Positions 55,045 to 63,462 are shown, counted from the stretch's first letter. The stretch is 64,000 nucleotides of DNA from Yoonia sediminilitoris (GCF_003058085.1 NZ_QBUD01000001.1:806001-870000); one strand, 5' to 3'. A program made the numbers and translations. The notes: generated from the letters alone by a model not told the origin.

Positions 55045-56841
55045 TTATTGTTCACCCAGCCATTTAAAGTACCCAGCTTTGCCTCTTCCTTTCTCGCCAG
55101 CTTGGAACTGATAACCCAACATGGCAAGGTCCCAATCGCCCTCAAGCTGACTTCGATAACGCCTTAGATCAAAGCCCAAAGCTTGTTCAATTTCTTTAAC
55201 CGGGATGTCAGCTTTTGTGGTGCTATTTCTAATGTAGCTGAGAATACGAGCAATCCGGCCTGTAGGTTCATTAACCACTATTTCCTCATACTGTAACTGG
55301 TCTGTAGTACATCCTCGATATTGCGCTGCAAGGCTTTCAAATAGGTTAGGTTCAGTTAAGACATAAGCCGTCATTGGTGCTGCAACAGCATATTCGTCAA
55401 TAGAGCGTACCTGCCCACGTCCGACTTGTTGCATCATGTTATCGATGAACTGAGCCTTTCTTATGCGACTGTAGTCACCAACAAGTGTTCCTGAATTGGC
55501 ATCCTCTAAAGCTTCTTCGGTGATCTCTTTATCGGCAAGGGTATGGAACTTTTGCACATGGACACTCTGCGGTAGGTGGTTGTCCCAAAGATATACTACT
55601 GCTTCGCAATCCTTGAAGGCATTTGAGCCTACGGACCTTGCATGATGGGATATGTGTAATTGCTTTCCATGCTTTGTAGTTTTGATAGGATATTCAATCA
55701 CACCAGTCTTCTGTTGGTCGAGATAACCTCTTAGACAGCCCTCAAGTATCTTTTTCGGCATCGTCATATAGATGGTCGGTTCTGATATCGTGGTTAACAA
55801 CCAATCCACATAAGCTGTGACTTGATCCTTCTTAGAAGCACTAGACCATGTGTTATAGGAGCCTGCGATGTCTGGCCCGGCAAGTTGTACCAATCGCAAA
55901 CGCTCATAACTCGGTGGCGTCCAATACTCTCTTGATCCTAGGTCTTGCTTAAAGGGACCAGCGATGTCGTAAACCATGCCGCCTGTCGCACTCAGTATGA
56001 CAGTCTTTTCGATCCGTGGAATGCCCAGCACTGCTGCCGAGAATACAGGATCGTAACGTGTTTTGTCGCTGCTGCCTTTCGACAAAAATACCAGCCCCTG
56101 CAATAATGCTTCACAGAACCGCTGAACTGCAACAAGAACATCCATCGATGTAATGGTCTGGCTATGTTCTTGAAGATTGATCTTATTGATTGTCGCCGCC
56201 CACGGAAATTCCCTGTCGAGCAGAGGAGCGACGTACTTCTTACCACTTTCACGTAGCTGAACATCAAGTTCATTCGCAAAGTCTGACAGTTCAACAAATG
56301 CTTCAGGGTAGATATTGTTGCTGGTTGCCCAAGAGCGTGCCTCATCAAAGTGTTGCAGCTTTAGTGATGCCTCGCCAGTCGCGTAGATGGCTTCATCGAC
56401 TACGAACAAATCCCTATCGTCCAGCCTGCCTTGATTATATTCGATAAATGAATGCGTGAGGACGATAATCCTTTTTGACAATTCAGCGCTCTTATCAGCG
56501 AAAGCGTCACTGTGGTAATAACCCACAATATCATCGCCAAGATGCTTAGCTAAGTTGGCATAGACAGTCTCAACAGCTTCTTTGTAGGGCGTGAGGAAGC
56601 AGAGGCGTTTATCCGGATACTGTTCTGCGAAATCCACGATCCCCCAGACAGCACCCGTGGTTTTCCCTGAGCCTGTGGGCATGGGAACATAGATAGGGCC
56701 AGTCTCAAGCCCGCAAGCCAAAGACGAGATAGCCCCAGCGGTGATGTGTGCAGAATGAACCTGCCAATCAGACAGGTACGATAAACCACCGTTCTCAGAA
56801 CGCCTTTGCGCAACAGCTTTGGGGAATAGTCTGACTGCCAC
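55045..56841 (-). CDS. Superfamily-2 helicase-like ATPase
   Basis: The 598-residue protein has Walker A 'VPMPTGSGKTTGAVWG' at about 52-60, motif Ia-like 'LCFLTPYKEAVE', a Walker B 'LFVVDEAIYATGE' (DEAI rather than DEAH), motif III 'VILSATGGM', and a motif VI-like 'QQVGRGQVRS'. The N-terminus 'LSDWQVHSAHITAGAISSLA' would be the Q-motif region. It ends in an uncharacterised 100-residue C-terminal part. No nuclease or methylase domain is fused. Such helicases occur in phages, islands and defence loci; the partner here is not evident. Confidence 0.8.
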   Translation of the reverse strand: MAVRLFPKAVAQRRSENGGLSYLSDWQVHSAHITAGAISSLACGLETGPIYVPMPTGSGKTTGAVWGIVDFAEQYPDKRLCFLTPYKEAVETVYANLAKHLGDDIVGYYHSDAFADKSAELSKRIIVLTHSFIEYNQGRLDDRDLFVVDEAIYATGEASLKLQHFDEARSWATSNNIYPEAFVELSDFANELDVQLRESGKKYVAPLLDREFPWAATINKINLQEHSQTITSMDVLVAVQRFCEALLQGLVFLSKGSSDKTRYDPVFSAAVLGIPRIEKTVILSATGGMVYDIAGPFKQDLGSREYWTPPSYERLRLVQLAGPDIAGSYNTWSSASKKDQVTAYVDWLLTTISEPTIYMTMPKKILEGCLRGYLDQQKTGVIEYPIKTTKHGKQLHISHHARSVGSNAFKDCEAVVYLWDNHLPQSVHVQKFHTLADKEITEEALEDANSGTLVGDYSRIRKAQFIDNMMQQVGRGQVRSIDEYAVAAPMTAYVLTEPNLFESLAAQYRGCTTDQLQYEEIVVNEPTGRIARILSYIRNSTTKADIPVKEIEQALGFDLRRYRSQLEGDWDLAMLGYQFQAGEKGRGKAGYFKWLGEQ

Positions 56842-57216
56842 TCATTGTTCCAATCTTTCAGAGTTTGTCACAGCCAAGCACTGCCGGTGGAAAGCCTCAA
56901 GCCCTGTTTTCTATTTAGGCTGCCATTCACACCGAAGATTGTCGAGTGCGGCATTCCATCACCCATAAACACCTTGGGCTATTTCCGCTGTGGGTCAATT
57001 TTCGCTCTGAGGTGATGGCCATAGGAGTTGACCGAGATCAAAGAACATCACATCGACTTTGTTCTATTACTCACTCAGGGCAGCGGACGTTATCTCTCCG
57101 TCCTGCACCTAAGAAGGCGATCCGCAGTCCTCATCATTTGTAGGGCGGGTCGTCTTTATACCTACAGCCCTCCAGTCACAGCCTCTAAAACAAATCGGGC
57201 AAAAGTCCGCCCTTTA
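56842..57216. other. No gene; spacer before the serine recombinase region
   Basis: Short frames only. It separates two divergently transcribed genes (helicase leftward, recombinase rightward), so promoters for both are expected here, but no clear -35/-10 pair stands out. Confidence 0.45.
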
Positions 57217-57323
57217 GTAACATTAATGTCTACCTTTGAGGTGCTACCAGAATGTTACTAATATGCGGTAACAAAATACTTGCTATGTTACCATTTTATG
57301 GTACATCTAGACTCATATGTTAC
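57217..57323. promoter_or_regulatory. TGTTAC/GTAACA repeat array before the serine recombinase
   Basis: Five copies of the hexamer TGTTAC, in either orientation, lie at 57217, 57253, 57268, 57286 and 57318. They include the near-palindrome GTAACATTAATGT and the perfect inverted repeat TACCAT-TTT-ATGGTA (57289-57303). This looks like a resolvase recombination site or an autoregulatory operator set. Confidence 0.5.
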
Positions 57324-57343
57324 TACCGAGGCGGAATTGGAAT

Positions 57344-57892
57344 ATGGCAGTTATTGGATACAAACGGGTCTCGACTGTAGATCAGAACCTTGCACGTCAG
57401 GACTTAGGTGAATGCGACAGGGTATTTGAGGAAAAGAAGTCAGGTAAGAACATTACCGAAAGGCCAGCACTGCAAGAGATGCTCAGTTATGCCCGCAAGG
57501 GTGACACTGTAGTAGTACACTCCATTGACCGCATGGCGCGTGACCTGCGTGACCTACAGGACATTGTTCAGCAGCTTAATGATAAGGGTGTAGCTATTAC
57601 CTTTAACGCAGAGCGTCTGACGTTTGACCCTGAGGGTAGTGACGCCATGGCCAAGCTACAGTTGCAGATGATGGGTGCTTTCGCTGAGTTCGAGCGCAAC
57701 ATTATTAAGAAGCGTCAGCTTGAGGGCATCGCCAAGGCCAAGGCAGAAGGTCGTTACGTTAACCACGGTCGTAGGGCCACCATCGACAGAGCACAGGTCC
57801 ACAAGCTACGTGATGAAGGTTTCTCCACCTACAAGATTGCTGATAAGATGGGGATCAGTCGCATGAGTGTGCATCGCATCCTTAACCAATAG
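57344..57892 (+). CDS. Serine recombinase (resolvase/invertase type)
   Basis: The 182-residue protein has the N-terminal catalytic domain with nucleophile Ser in 'IGYKRVSTVDQN' (about residue 10), 'VVVHSIDRMARDLRDLQDIV' with the conserved Arg pair, and 'MGAFAEFERNIIKKRQLEGI' leading into helix E. The C-terminal helix-turn-helix is 'YKIADKMGISRMSVHRIL'. The size fits small resolvases and invertases. The ATG at 57344 is chosen because earlier codons (from 57317) lie inside the repeat array. It may resolve or invert part of the island. Confidence 0.92.
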   Translation: MAVIGYKRVSTVDQNLARQDLGECDRVFEEKKSGKNITERPALQEMLSYARKGDTVVVHSIDRMARDLRDLQDIVQQLNDKGVAITFNAERLTFDPEGSDAMAKLQLQMMGAFAEFERNIIKKRQLEGIAKAKAEGRYVNHGRRATIDRAQVHKLRDEGFSTYKIADKMGISRMSVHRILNQ

Positions 57893-58098
57893 CTGGCTGT
57901 AGTAATACTAGAGGGTAGCCCATGTCATAACGTGGGACCCTGAGCCGTATGCCCAAAAGGAATGATCGCGCCGCTTACTCAGATAGAAATTCTCGATAAA
58001 ATCTCAGGTTGAGTAACTAATTTCTAGCATAAAGCTTTACAGCGTAACCTATCAAAATTAGCGTCTAATAATATTATCAATTTGAGGAATTAGTTAAC

Positions 58099-58878
58099 AT
58101 GAAAAAATCTATAGCACTTCTATTGTCTGTGGCTGCCGTTTCTGCATGCGGTGGCAGTGATAGCTCAGGAGAGCAGTCCGTAAGTGTCGATGCCACTCCT
58201 ATTCGACTTTTTTCTGATGCCTCAGGTGTCGCGAGGCTGGTCGCAGTGTCAAATGGAGAAGTCACCACCGGGTATGTTATTACTCCAGAGCTCACAGCGG
58301 TACTCGCAGAAATTGAATCAACAAGTGAGGTGACCCCATTCGACATTGAGTCCCTTAGCATCGTTGATACAGGGCCAAATACTAATATTAGATCGGGTGC
58401 AATTTCCGTAGAAGGCAGCGTGCTCAATGTGCTTGCAGCCACCACTACAGATGAGGACGCCGCACTAGTTCTATTTGAAGAGCCGTCGTCCGGTCTCACC
58501 TTCTTGGTTACAGAAGGGTATCAGGCGACTAACATTCCTTCAGGAACGGCGTCTTATTCCGGTGTGTTGGGATTGCAGAACATTCTGTTTGATGCGGAGC
58601 CGGAGTTAGGTACCTTTACAGCAACAGCAGGCTTTGATGCATCACCTTCCATCACCCTCACTGGCTCCACCACAAGCTATACTGTCAATGGAACAGCATC
58701 AATTTCAGGGAGCAGCTTTTCATCAAACTCAATGACGATAAATGATGGTAGCGGACCTACTGGAGCCAGCATGAATGGAGATTTTCATGGCAGTGGGGCC
58801 AACAGCGTAGCAGGAGTGATCTACTCGAATGATGCATCTGGAGAGTTCCGAGGTGGTTTTGTTGGGTCTCAGGATTAG
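58099..58878 (+). CDS. Surface-type lipoprotein with TbpB-like domain
   Basis: The 259-residue protein has a lipoprotein signal with lipobox 'AAVSACGGS'. The mature part is Ser/Thr/Gly-rich beta structure. The C-terminal 90 residues ('TASISGSSFSSNSMTINDG', 'MNGDFHGSGANSVAGVIYSN', 'GEFRGGFVGSQ') follow the transferrin-binding-protein-B-like beta-barrel pattern. Related proteins occur at the cell surface and in heme or metal capture. AGGAA lies nine bases before the ATG. It is isolated cargo in the island. Confidence 0.75.
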   Translation: MKKSIALLLSVAAVSACGGSDSSGEQSVSVDATPIRLFSDASGVARLVAVSNGEVTTGYVITPELTAVLAEIESTSEVTPFDIESLSIVDTGPNTNIRSGAISVEGSVLNVLAATTTDEDAALVLFEEPSSGLTFLVTEGYQATNIPSGTASYSGVLGLQNILFDAEPELGTFTATAGFDASPSITLTGSTTSYTVNGTASISGSSFSSNSMTINDGSGPTGASMNGDFHGSGANSVAGVIYSNDASGEFRGGFVGSQD

Positions 58879-59040
58879 TCCTAGCCTTACTACTGTTACA
58901 TCCAGAGGTGATCGAAGTGCTTTAGGGGGCTGGCTTAATCGCTAGTCCCCATTTTGCTTTGCTAATGTTCATTGGTAGATGAGCGGTCACTCCGAGAATG
59001 CTTCTGCGGAGAAGACAACGGGACCAGAGTGACCGCAGGT

Positions 59041-59101
59041 GTTACCTCGGGCCTACGCATACACCTACCGTTAGGGTTATCTCGGGCCTACGCATACACC
59101 T
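59041..59101. repeat. Two 26-bp direct repeats
   Basis: Positions 59041-59066 and 59076-59101 differ at one base. The shared core begins CTCGGGCCTACGCAT. The purpose is unknown; they lie between the lipoprotein gene and the tRNA-like gene. Confidence 0.9.
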
Positions 59102-59190
59102 GACACGCAGATACCAACGCGCCAAGATCGTACTTTGATTTTAGTCAATCTGAATCAGGTGCAAGAAAGGATAACACATCAACGTTTTTG

Positions 59191-59229
59191 ACCTACGGGA
59201 AATACCTACGGGAAATACCTACGGGAAAT
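59191..59229. repeat. 13-bp unit repeated three times
   Basis: ACCTACGGGAAAT is present in three perfect tandem copies. It is non-coding and could vary in copy number. Confidence 0.95.
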
Positions 59230-59280
59230 GCCTTTGCCGAAATTTAATAATTGTCTTAAAAATAAGGGGCTTAAATCCAA

Positions 59281-59360
59281 TGGCAGTCCCTAGGGGAATC
59301 GAACCCCTCTTTCCAGGTTGAAAACCTGGCGTCCTAACCGATAGCGGTCACTCTGGGGAC
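59281..59360 (-). tRNA. tRNA-Glu (TTC)-like gene, aberrant
   Basis: The anticodon arm (CCAGG, loop TTTTCAA, CCTGG; anticodon TTC), T arm (AGGGG, TTCGATT, CCCCT) and acceptor (GTCCCCA/TAGGGAC, one C-A mismatch) can be folded on the minus strand and CCA is encoded. The D arm is abnormal, with a weak GTG/GAC stem and an enlarged loop that could fold as GACCG/CGGTT. Two bases stand between acceptor and CCA instead of one. It may be a mobile-element tRNA or a decaying copy. Confidence 0.55.
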
Positions 59361-59372
59361 GCCATGAGCATC

Positions 59373-60887
59373 TTAATCCAAACCCCATTCGGTAACTGCA
59401 AAAAGCCTGTCTAGGTCGTCTTTATAAACATTCGGGGGAGCGCCTGTGCCGTACCTCATAGCCACCGCAGACGATTGTGTCGTCTTATGCCCCTGAAGGT
59501 AATCGAGAACCTCTGATGATACTCTGGCGGCCCTCCCACGGGCCTTGAAGGTGTGTCTCGTAGAATAGGAAACAAGTTCAGGGTCACTGACCTGCATTTC
59601 AACTCGGATCAATTTGTTTAGCTGAATGCTGACGTTGTCCAAGGCTGATCTAGGGGCATAGGCACCGAATGCACCATCCTCAGGGTTGTCAGGCATCTGA
59701 TAGCTGCGCAGGGCGTCGAGCATGGGGGATACTAACGGTACTGACCTTTCTAGGCCACCTTTCTCTAGCTTCCGGAACTTGTTGTTTCTGATCTTGATGT
59801 GTGGAGTGTTGCTGGTGAGCGATATGTCTTTGACTTGAAGTCCAGCGGCCTCACTAGTCCGGCACCCTGTGTATATCATCAAAAGACCGATCAAACGTAT
59901 TTCAGGTATAATTTTTGCCCTGACAACGACTTCAAACCGGATCAACTCGCTTGGCGTAAATGACCTTCTGTCCGTAGCATCATCCCTTTCAGCCGACATA
60001 TTCCGTAAGCCCTCAAACGGGTTCAAGATTGTCCCGTCCTGATACTCCTTACGCGCAAAATTAAAGACTGCACCTATCTGAGAGGCATAGCGCCCAATAC
60101 TACCTTCTTTGGCGGGCTTTGGGCCTTGTCTGTAGGTTTCAAGGAAAGCTCTAGCGTCCTGCCGATTGATTGCTTTCAGCTTGGTATCTGAACCACCAAC
60201 AAAATGCCTGAACTTGTCATATAGATTGCGTGTCTTGGTCTCGAACTTCTTTTGGTCGTGAGGATCACGTCGCTTCTCACGTGCGTTGATAGCCAAGTAC
60301 GCGTCAACAACCTCACCCCAAGTCAACTCAAGGGATGTGCTCTCCTTGCCAAATACAATCCGGCTTGCTGCCTGCATTATGTCCGTCGGATCATCCCTCT
60401 TGTATTGAGCATCCCAAGTTTGCGGATCGACCCCAATTTCTTGACTGCTGAGGTATGCTCCAGTAAACATTTCATCCAGTGCTTCCCAACGCTGCTTGTC
60501 TTTGTAGAACTGTTCTTTCTGCTCTTTGGTGTAGTCGGCGGGCAGGGTGGGCTTTTGGTCAGGGTGGAATCCCTCACGCATTAGCATTTGCCTCGCCGCA
60601 CTCATAACCTCATGGCGGGTCAGTTTCTGTTCGCTTGAAGATAGCTGGCTGTCAGCAATCCTAAGCTCAGCATCTGCAAGTTGGTTAGCTCTCGCTAGTC
60701 TAATCAATGCTGTCGTTTCATCTTTGGTTTCAAGTCGCTGCTTGAACTCCAGTTTTCCAATAACCTTTTGAAGCCGTGCAGGGATTCTACGCCTGTAGCT
60801 GTACCAACCCGTCTTTGATCTTTTTAGGTATTTGCTGCCCACCTGTGTACCATCTGTGTACTGAATTTGTGTACCAGATTTGGTCAA
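59373..60887 (-). CDS. Site-specific tyrosine integrase
   Basis: The 504-residue recombinase has a long N-terminal arm-binding and core-binding region ('TGWYSYRRRIPARLQKVIGK', 'YRQGPKPAKEGSIGRYASQI'). The C-terminal catalytic domain carries Arg in 'YTGCRTSEAAGLQ' (about 350), His-Arg in 'YSTRHTFKARGRAA', the second His in 'LQGHKTTQSSAV' and Tyr in 'AMRYGTGAP' near the end. Its start is 45 bases from the tRNA-Asn 3' end, the usual placement for an element inserted there. Repeats of TGTGTACC fall within its first codons. Transcribed away from the tRNA. Confidence 0.93.
   Translation of the reverse strand: MTKSGTQIQYTDGTQVGSKYLKRSKTGWYSYRRRIPARLQKVIGKLEFKQRLETKDETTALIRLARANQLADAELRIADSQLSSSEQKLTRHEVMSAARQMLMREGFHPDQKPTLPADYTKEQKEQFYKDKQRWEALDEMFTGAYLSSQEIGVDPQTWDAQYKRDDPTDIMQAASRIVFGKESTSLELTWGEVVDAYLAINAREKRRDPHDQKKFETKTRNLYDKFRHFVGGSDTKLKAINRQDARAFLETYRQGPKPAKEGSIGRYASQIGAVFNFARKEYQDGTILNPFEGLRNMSAERDDATDRRSFTPSELIRFEVVVRAKIIPEIRLIGLLMIYTGCRTSEAAGLQVKDISLTSNTPHIKIRNNKFRKLEKGGLERSVPLVSPMLDALRSYQMPDNPEDGAFGAYAPRSALDNVSIQLNKLIRVEMQVSDPELVSYSTRHTFKARGRAARVSSEVLDYLQGHKTTQSSAVAMRYGTGAPPNVYKDDLDRLFAVTEWGLD
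60843..60876. promoter_or_regulatory. Possible integrase arm-type sites, right end
   Basis: TGTGTAC(C/T) occurs three times (60844, 60855, 60868) within the first codons of the integrase. The repeat encodes the repeated GTQ/YTD/GTQ residues. Confidence 0.5.
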
Positions 60888-60928
60888 AACTCATTTATAG
60901 TCAATGAATAAAGGCCATCTCTAGGGGG

Positions 60929-60947
60929 TAATGGCTCCGACGGTAGG
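60929..60947. repeat. Right attachment repeat, overlapping tRNA-Asn
   Basis: TAATGGCTCCGACGGTAGG is identical to 51378-51396 and includes the CCA end and 3' acceptor strand of tRNA-Asn. Confidence 0.92.
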
Positions 60948-61006
60948 GATCGAACCTACGACCAATTGATTAACAGTCAACTGCTCTACCGCTGAGCTAC
61001 GTCGGA
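60932..61006 (-). tRNA. tRNA-Asn (GTT)
   Basis: The complete cloverleaf has acceptor TCCGACG/CGTCGGA, D arm GCTC...GAGC and anticodon arm GTTGA, loop CTGTTAA, TCAAT (anticodon GTT). The T arm is GTAGG, TTCGATC, CCTAC, and CCA is encoded. Its 3' end is the integration target of the neighbouring island and stays intact. Confidence 0.97.
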
Positions 61007-61089
61007 ACGGTGAGCCGCGTATAGCAATGCGGAATGGGGGCGTCCAGAGGGTTTCAGCGAGTTTTTTGCGAACGACGAAGTTTCTTGTT

Positions 61090-62001
61090 TCACTGCGACC
61101 GGAATGAGAAGCGGGCTTGCCGCGACAGTTGGGGGTGGGCAGTGGCAAGTCCACGTGAAACCAGGTCTATAAGGTGCGCCAGTACGTTGCGTTCTGCCGC
61201 CGAACGCAAGCCCGGTGCGATGTCTGTATAAATCGCCCGGGTCAACGTCGCGACTTCATTCTCGCCCGCTTCGAGCTTCGAAAGAATTTGCTGTTCGCGC
61301 ATTTTGCGATGCGCGACAAGGTCTTGCAGTCGCTTCTGCGGATTGACCACCGGAGCGCCATGCCCGGGAAAGTAGGTCTGCGCGGGAATGTCAGCGAGCC
61401 GGGCGCAAGATTGCATGAATTGGGTCAAGTCACCATCGGGTGGAGAGACAAGCGAAGTGGACCACCCCATGATATGATCGCCCGTAAAAATATTGTCGCC
61501 CCAGACAAAGCATAGATGGTTGCCGATGTGGCCGGGTGTGTGACGAGCTGTCAGTTCAAATTCGGGACCGGTTATCTTTTCGCCATCCATCAATAACACA
61601 TCCGGCGAAAATGCGAGATCGATTCCTTCACCCCCTGCGATCAGATCATCCTGTGCAAGTGATTTCATGATGTTGCTACGCCCCGCGTGACTCGGACCAA
61701 ATGCAAGGACCGGCGCGCCCGTTTCATCGGCGAGCGGGCGGGCAAGGGGGGAGTGGTCCAGATGGCTGTGCGTCACGAGTATATGTGAGACTGGCCGATT
61801 ATCGATCGCCGCCATCAATGCGGCAAGATGCTGCGGGTCATTGGGCCCGGGGTCAATGATCGCGAGGCGACTTGTCCCCAGAATGTAGCTGTTTGTTCCC
61901 AGATAGGTCATCGGTGACGGGTTGGGGGCCAGAATGAGTTGCAGGCCGGGTGCCAGTTCCAAAGGTATACCTGCTTCTGGCGCAAAGCTGTGTGCGTCCA
62001 C
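61090..62001 (-). CDS. MBL-fold metallo-hydrolase (LACTB2-like)
   Basis: The 303-residue protein has the metallo-beta-lactamase core: 'SYILGTSRLAIIDPGPNDPQ', the metal motif HxHxDH in 'VTHSHLDHSPLA' (about 75), 'ARHTPGHIGNHLCFV' and 'FTGDHIMGW'. A C-terminal helical tail of about 80 residues is typical of LACTB2/RNase Z-like hydrolases. The substrate is not known; RNA or a thioester is likely. It is divergent from the kinase gene. Confidence 0.85.
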   Translation of the reverse strand: MDAHSFAPEAGIPLELAPGLQLILAPNPSPMTYLGTNSYILGTSRLAIIDPGPNDPQHLAALMAAIDNRPVSHILVTHSHLDHSPLARPLADETGAPVLAFGPSHAGRSNIMKSLAQDDLIAGGEGIDLAFSPDVLLMDGEKITGPEFELTARHTPGHIGNHLCFVWGDNIFTGDHIMGWSTSLVSPPDGDLTQFMQSCARLADIPAQTYFPGHGAPVVNPQKRLQDLVAHRKMREQQILSKLEAGENEVATLTRAIYTDIAPGLRSAAERNVLAHLIDLVSRGLATAHPQLSRQARFSFRSQ

Positions 62002-62048
62002 GATGATCTTTCCTTTCCGATCTGACGGCTTGTCGCTACGGTCAGCCC

Positions 62049-63365
62049 ATGAACTTCAGTTGGATGAAAAACTATCTGCCTCGTGGCATATATGGCCGGG
62101 CGGCGCTTATTTTGATCTTGCCGGTCCTGCTGTTGCAGTTGCTGGTGTCGGTTGTCTTTATCCAGCGCCATTTTGATGGTGTGACACGCCTGATGACAAG
62201 GGCGGTGAGTATTGATTTGCAGTTTTTAATTGATTCGGTGAACGAGGCAGAAAGTCTTGAAGCGGCTTTGGCCGCATTGGACGCACTGGATGGACCGCTT
62301 CGGATTCGGACTCAGTTGCCAGCGGTGCCGGGTACCGAAGACGTGATGCAGAGTCTGGATCTGACCGCGCAAATGGTGATCAATTGGCTGCGTGAAGAGG
62401 TCGAGAATATTCGGGCTGTGTCGCTTGCAGATCGCGGACGGGTCGTGATCTGGGTCGATACAGCGTATGGTGTGTTGGAAATGAACTTTGGCCGTCGGCG
62501 TGTTTCGGCCCCCAATCCGCACCAGCTTATCGTCATCATGGCGGTCATGGGCGCGATTATGACGGCCATTGCCTATATCTTCCTGCGCAATCAGTTGCGT
62601 CCCATCAAGCGGATGGCCGCCGCTGCGGCAGACTATGGCAAGGGGCGTGTTGTTCCTTTTCACCCGACGGGCGCACTTGAAGTACGCGCTGCGGGTATGG
62701 CATTTCTTGATATGCGCAACCGGCTTGAACGTCAGACGCAAAGCCGCACCATGATGTTATCCGGTGTCAGTCATGACTTGCGCACGCCGTTGACGCGATT
62801 GCGTCTGGGGCTGACCATGCTGGATGAGGACGACGTCGCCCCGCTGCAACGTGATGTCGCGGATATGCAACGCCTGTTGGATGCTTTTCTTGATTTCGCG
62901 CGCAGCGATGCGGGCGACAACCTTGAACCGATCAACCCGCGAGCTTTTCTGCAAGAGATATTGGAAGACGCCGCGCGGTTGGGGCAATCAGTCCATTTAG
63001 GCCAGATTGATGGTGAAGACGGTCTGGTCAGGTTGCGTCCTTTGGCCATCAGGCGTGCTTTGGAAAATCTTCTTGGCAACGCGCTGCGCTATGGCACGCA
63101 GGCCGTCGTCGGTCTGACACTGACCGAGCGCACAGTTCGTTTCACGGTCGAAGATGACGGCCCCGGCATTCCAGCCGATCGACGCGAGGAAGCGGTGAAC
63201 CCGTTTGTGCGTCTTGATCCGGCGCGCAATCAAGATCAGGGCAGCGGTGTTGGTTTGGGGCTGGCAATCGTGTCCGATATCGCCCGAACGCATGGCGGCG
63301 TACTGCGCTTGGGAGAGAGCGAAACACTCGGCGGGCTCAAGGCAGAACTGGTGCTAGCACGCTAG
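62049..63365 (+). CDS. EnvZ-type sensor histidine kinase
   Basis: The 438-residue kinase has TM1 at about 15-37 ('ALILILPVLLLQLLVSVVF'), a periplasmic domain of about 115 residues and TM2 at about 158-178. HAMP follows ('RPIKRMAAAAADYGKGR'), then the H-box 'GVSHDLRTPLTRLRLGL' (His about 240), the N-box 'ALENLLGNALRYG' and 'VEDDGPGIP' with 'GVGLGLAIVSDIAR'. The layout is that of EnvZ, which with OmpR governs outer-membrane porins. The response regulator gene is not adjacent downstream. Confidence 0.88.
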   Translation: MNFSWMKNYLPRGIYGRAALILILPVLLLQLLVSVVFIQRHFDGVTRLMTRAVSIDLQFLIDSVNEAESLEAALAALDALDGPLRIRTQLPAVPGTEDVMQSLDLTAQMVINWLREEVENIRAVSLADRGRVVIWVDTAYGVLEMNFGRRRVSAPNPHQLIVIMAVMGAIMTAIAYIFLRNQLRPIKRMAAAAADYGKGRVVPFHPTGALEVRAAGMAFLDMRNRLERQTQSRTMMLSGVSHDLRTPLTRLRLGLTMLDEDDVAPLQRDVADMQRLLDAFLDFARSDAGDNLEPINPRAFLQEILEDAARLGQSVHLGQIDGEDGLVRLRPLAIRRALENLLGNALRYGTQAVVGLTLTERTVRFTVEDDGPGIPADRREEAVNPFVRLDPARNQDQGSGVGLGLAIVSDIARTHGGVLRLGESETLGGLKAELVLAR

Positions 63366-63462
63366 CGATGGTGATGTTTGCTGGCCTGTGCTGTCAGCTT
63401 GCGACCCGTTTGAAAGGGGCCGTTTGCTCATTTGACAGGCTGGCTGTCACAAAACCCCGCCG

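Larger units (their letters stand above)
51378..60947. mobile_element. Integrative element inserted at tRNA-Asn
   Basis: About 9.6 kb is bounded by a perfect 19-bp direct repeat (TAATGGCTCCGACGGTAGG). The right copy is the 3' part of an intact tRNA-Asn gene. A tyrosine integrase gene ends the element beside that tRNA. TGTGTACC repeats lie near both ends. The interior is A+T richer than its surroundings and carries nuclease, helicase, serine recombinase and lipoprotein genes. No structural phage, conjugation or replication genes are present, so it is a small genomic island or a satellite-like element rather than a complete prophage. Confidence 0.9.

Noticed and set aside
57028-57261. 77-codon plus-strand ORF before the serine recombinase
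   Set aside because: It runs into the TGTTAC array, with no motif and no ribosome site.
59041-59229. Possible CRISPR array
   Set aside because: Only two or three repeat copies, tandem without proper spacers, and no cas genes. Simple repeats instead.
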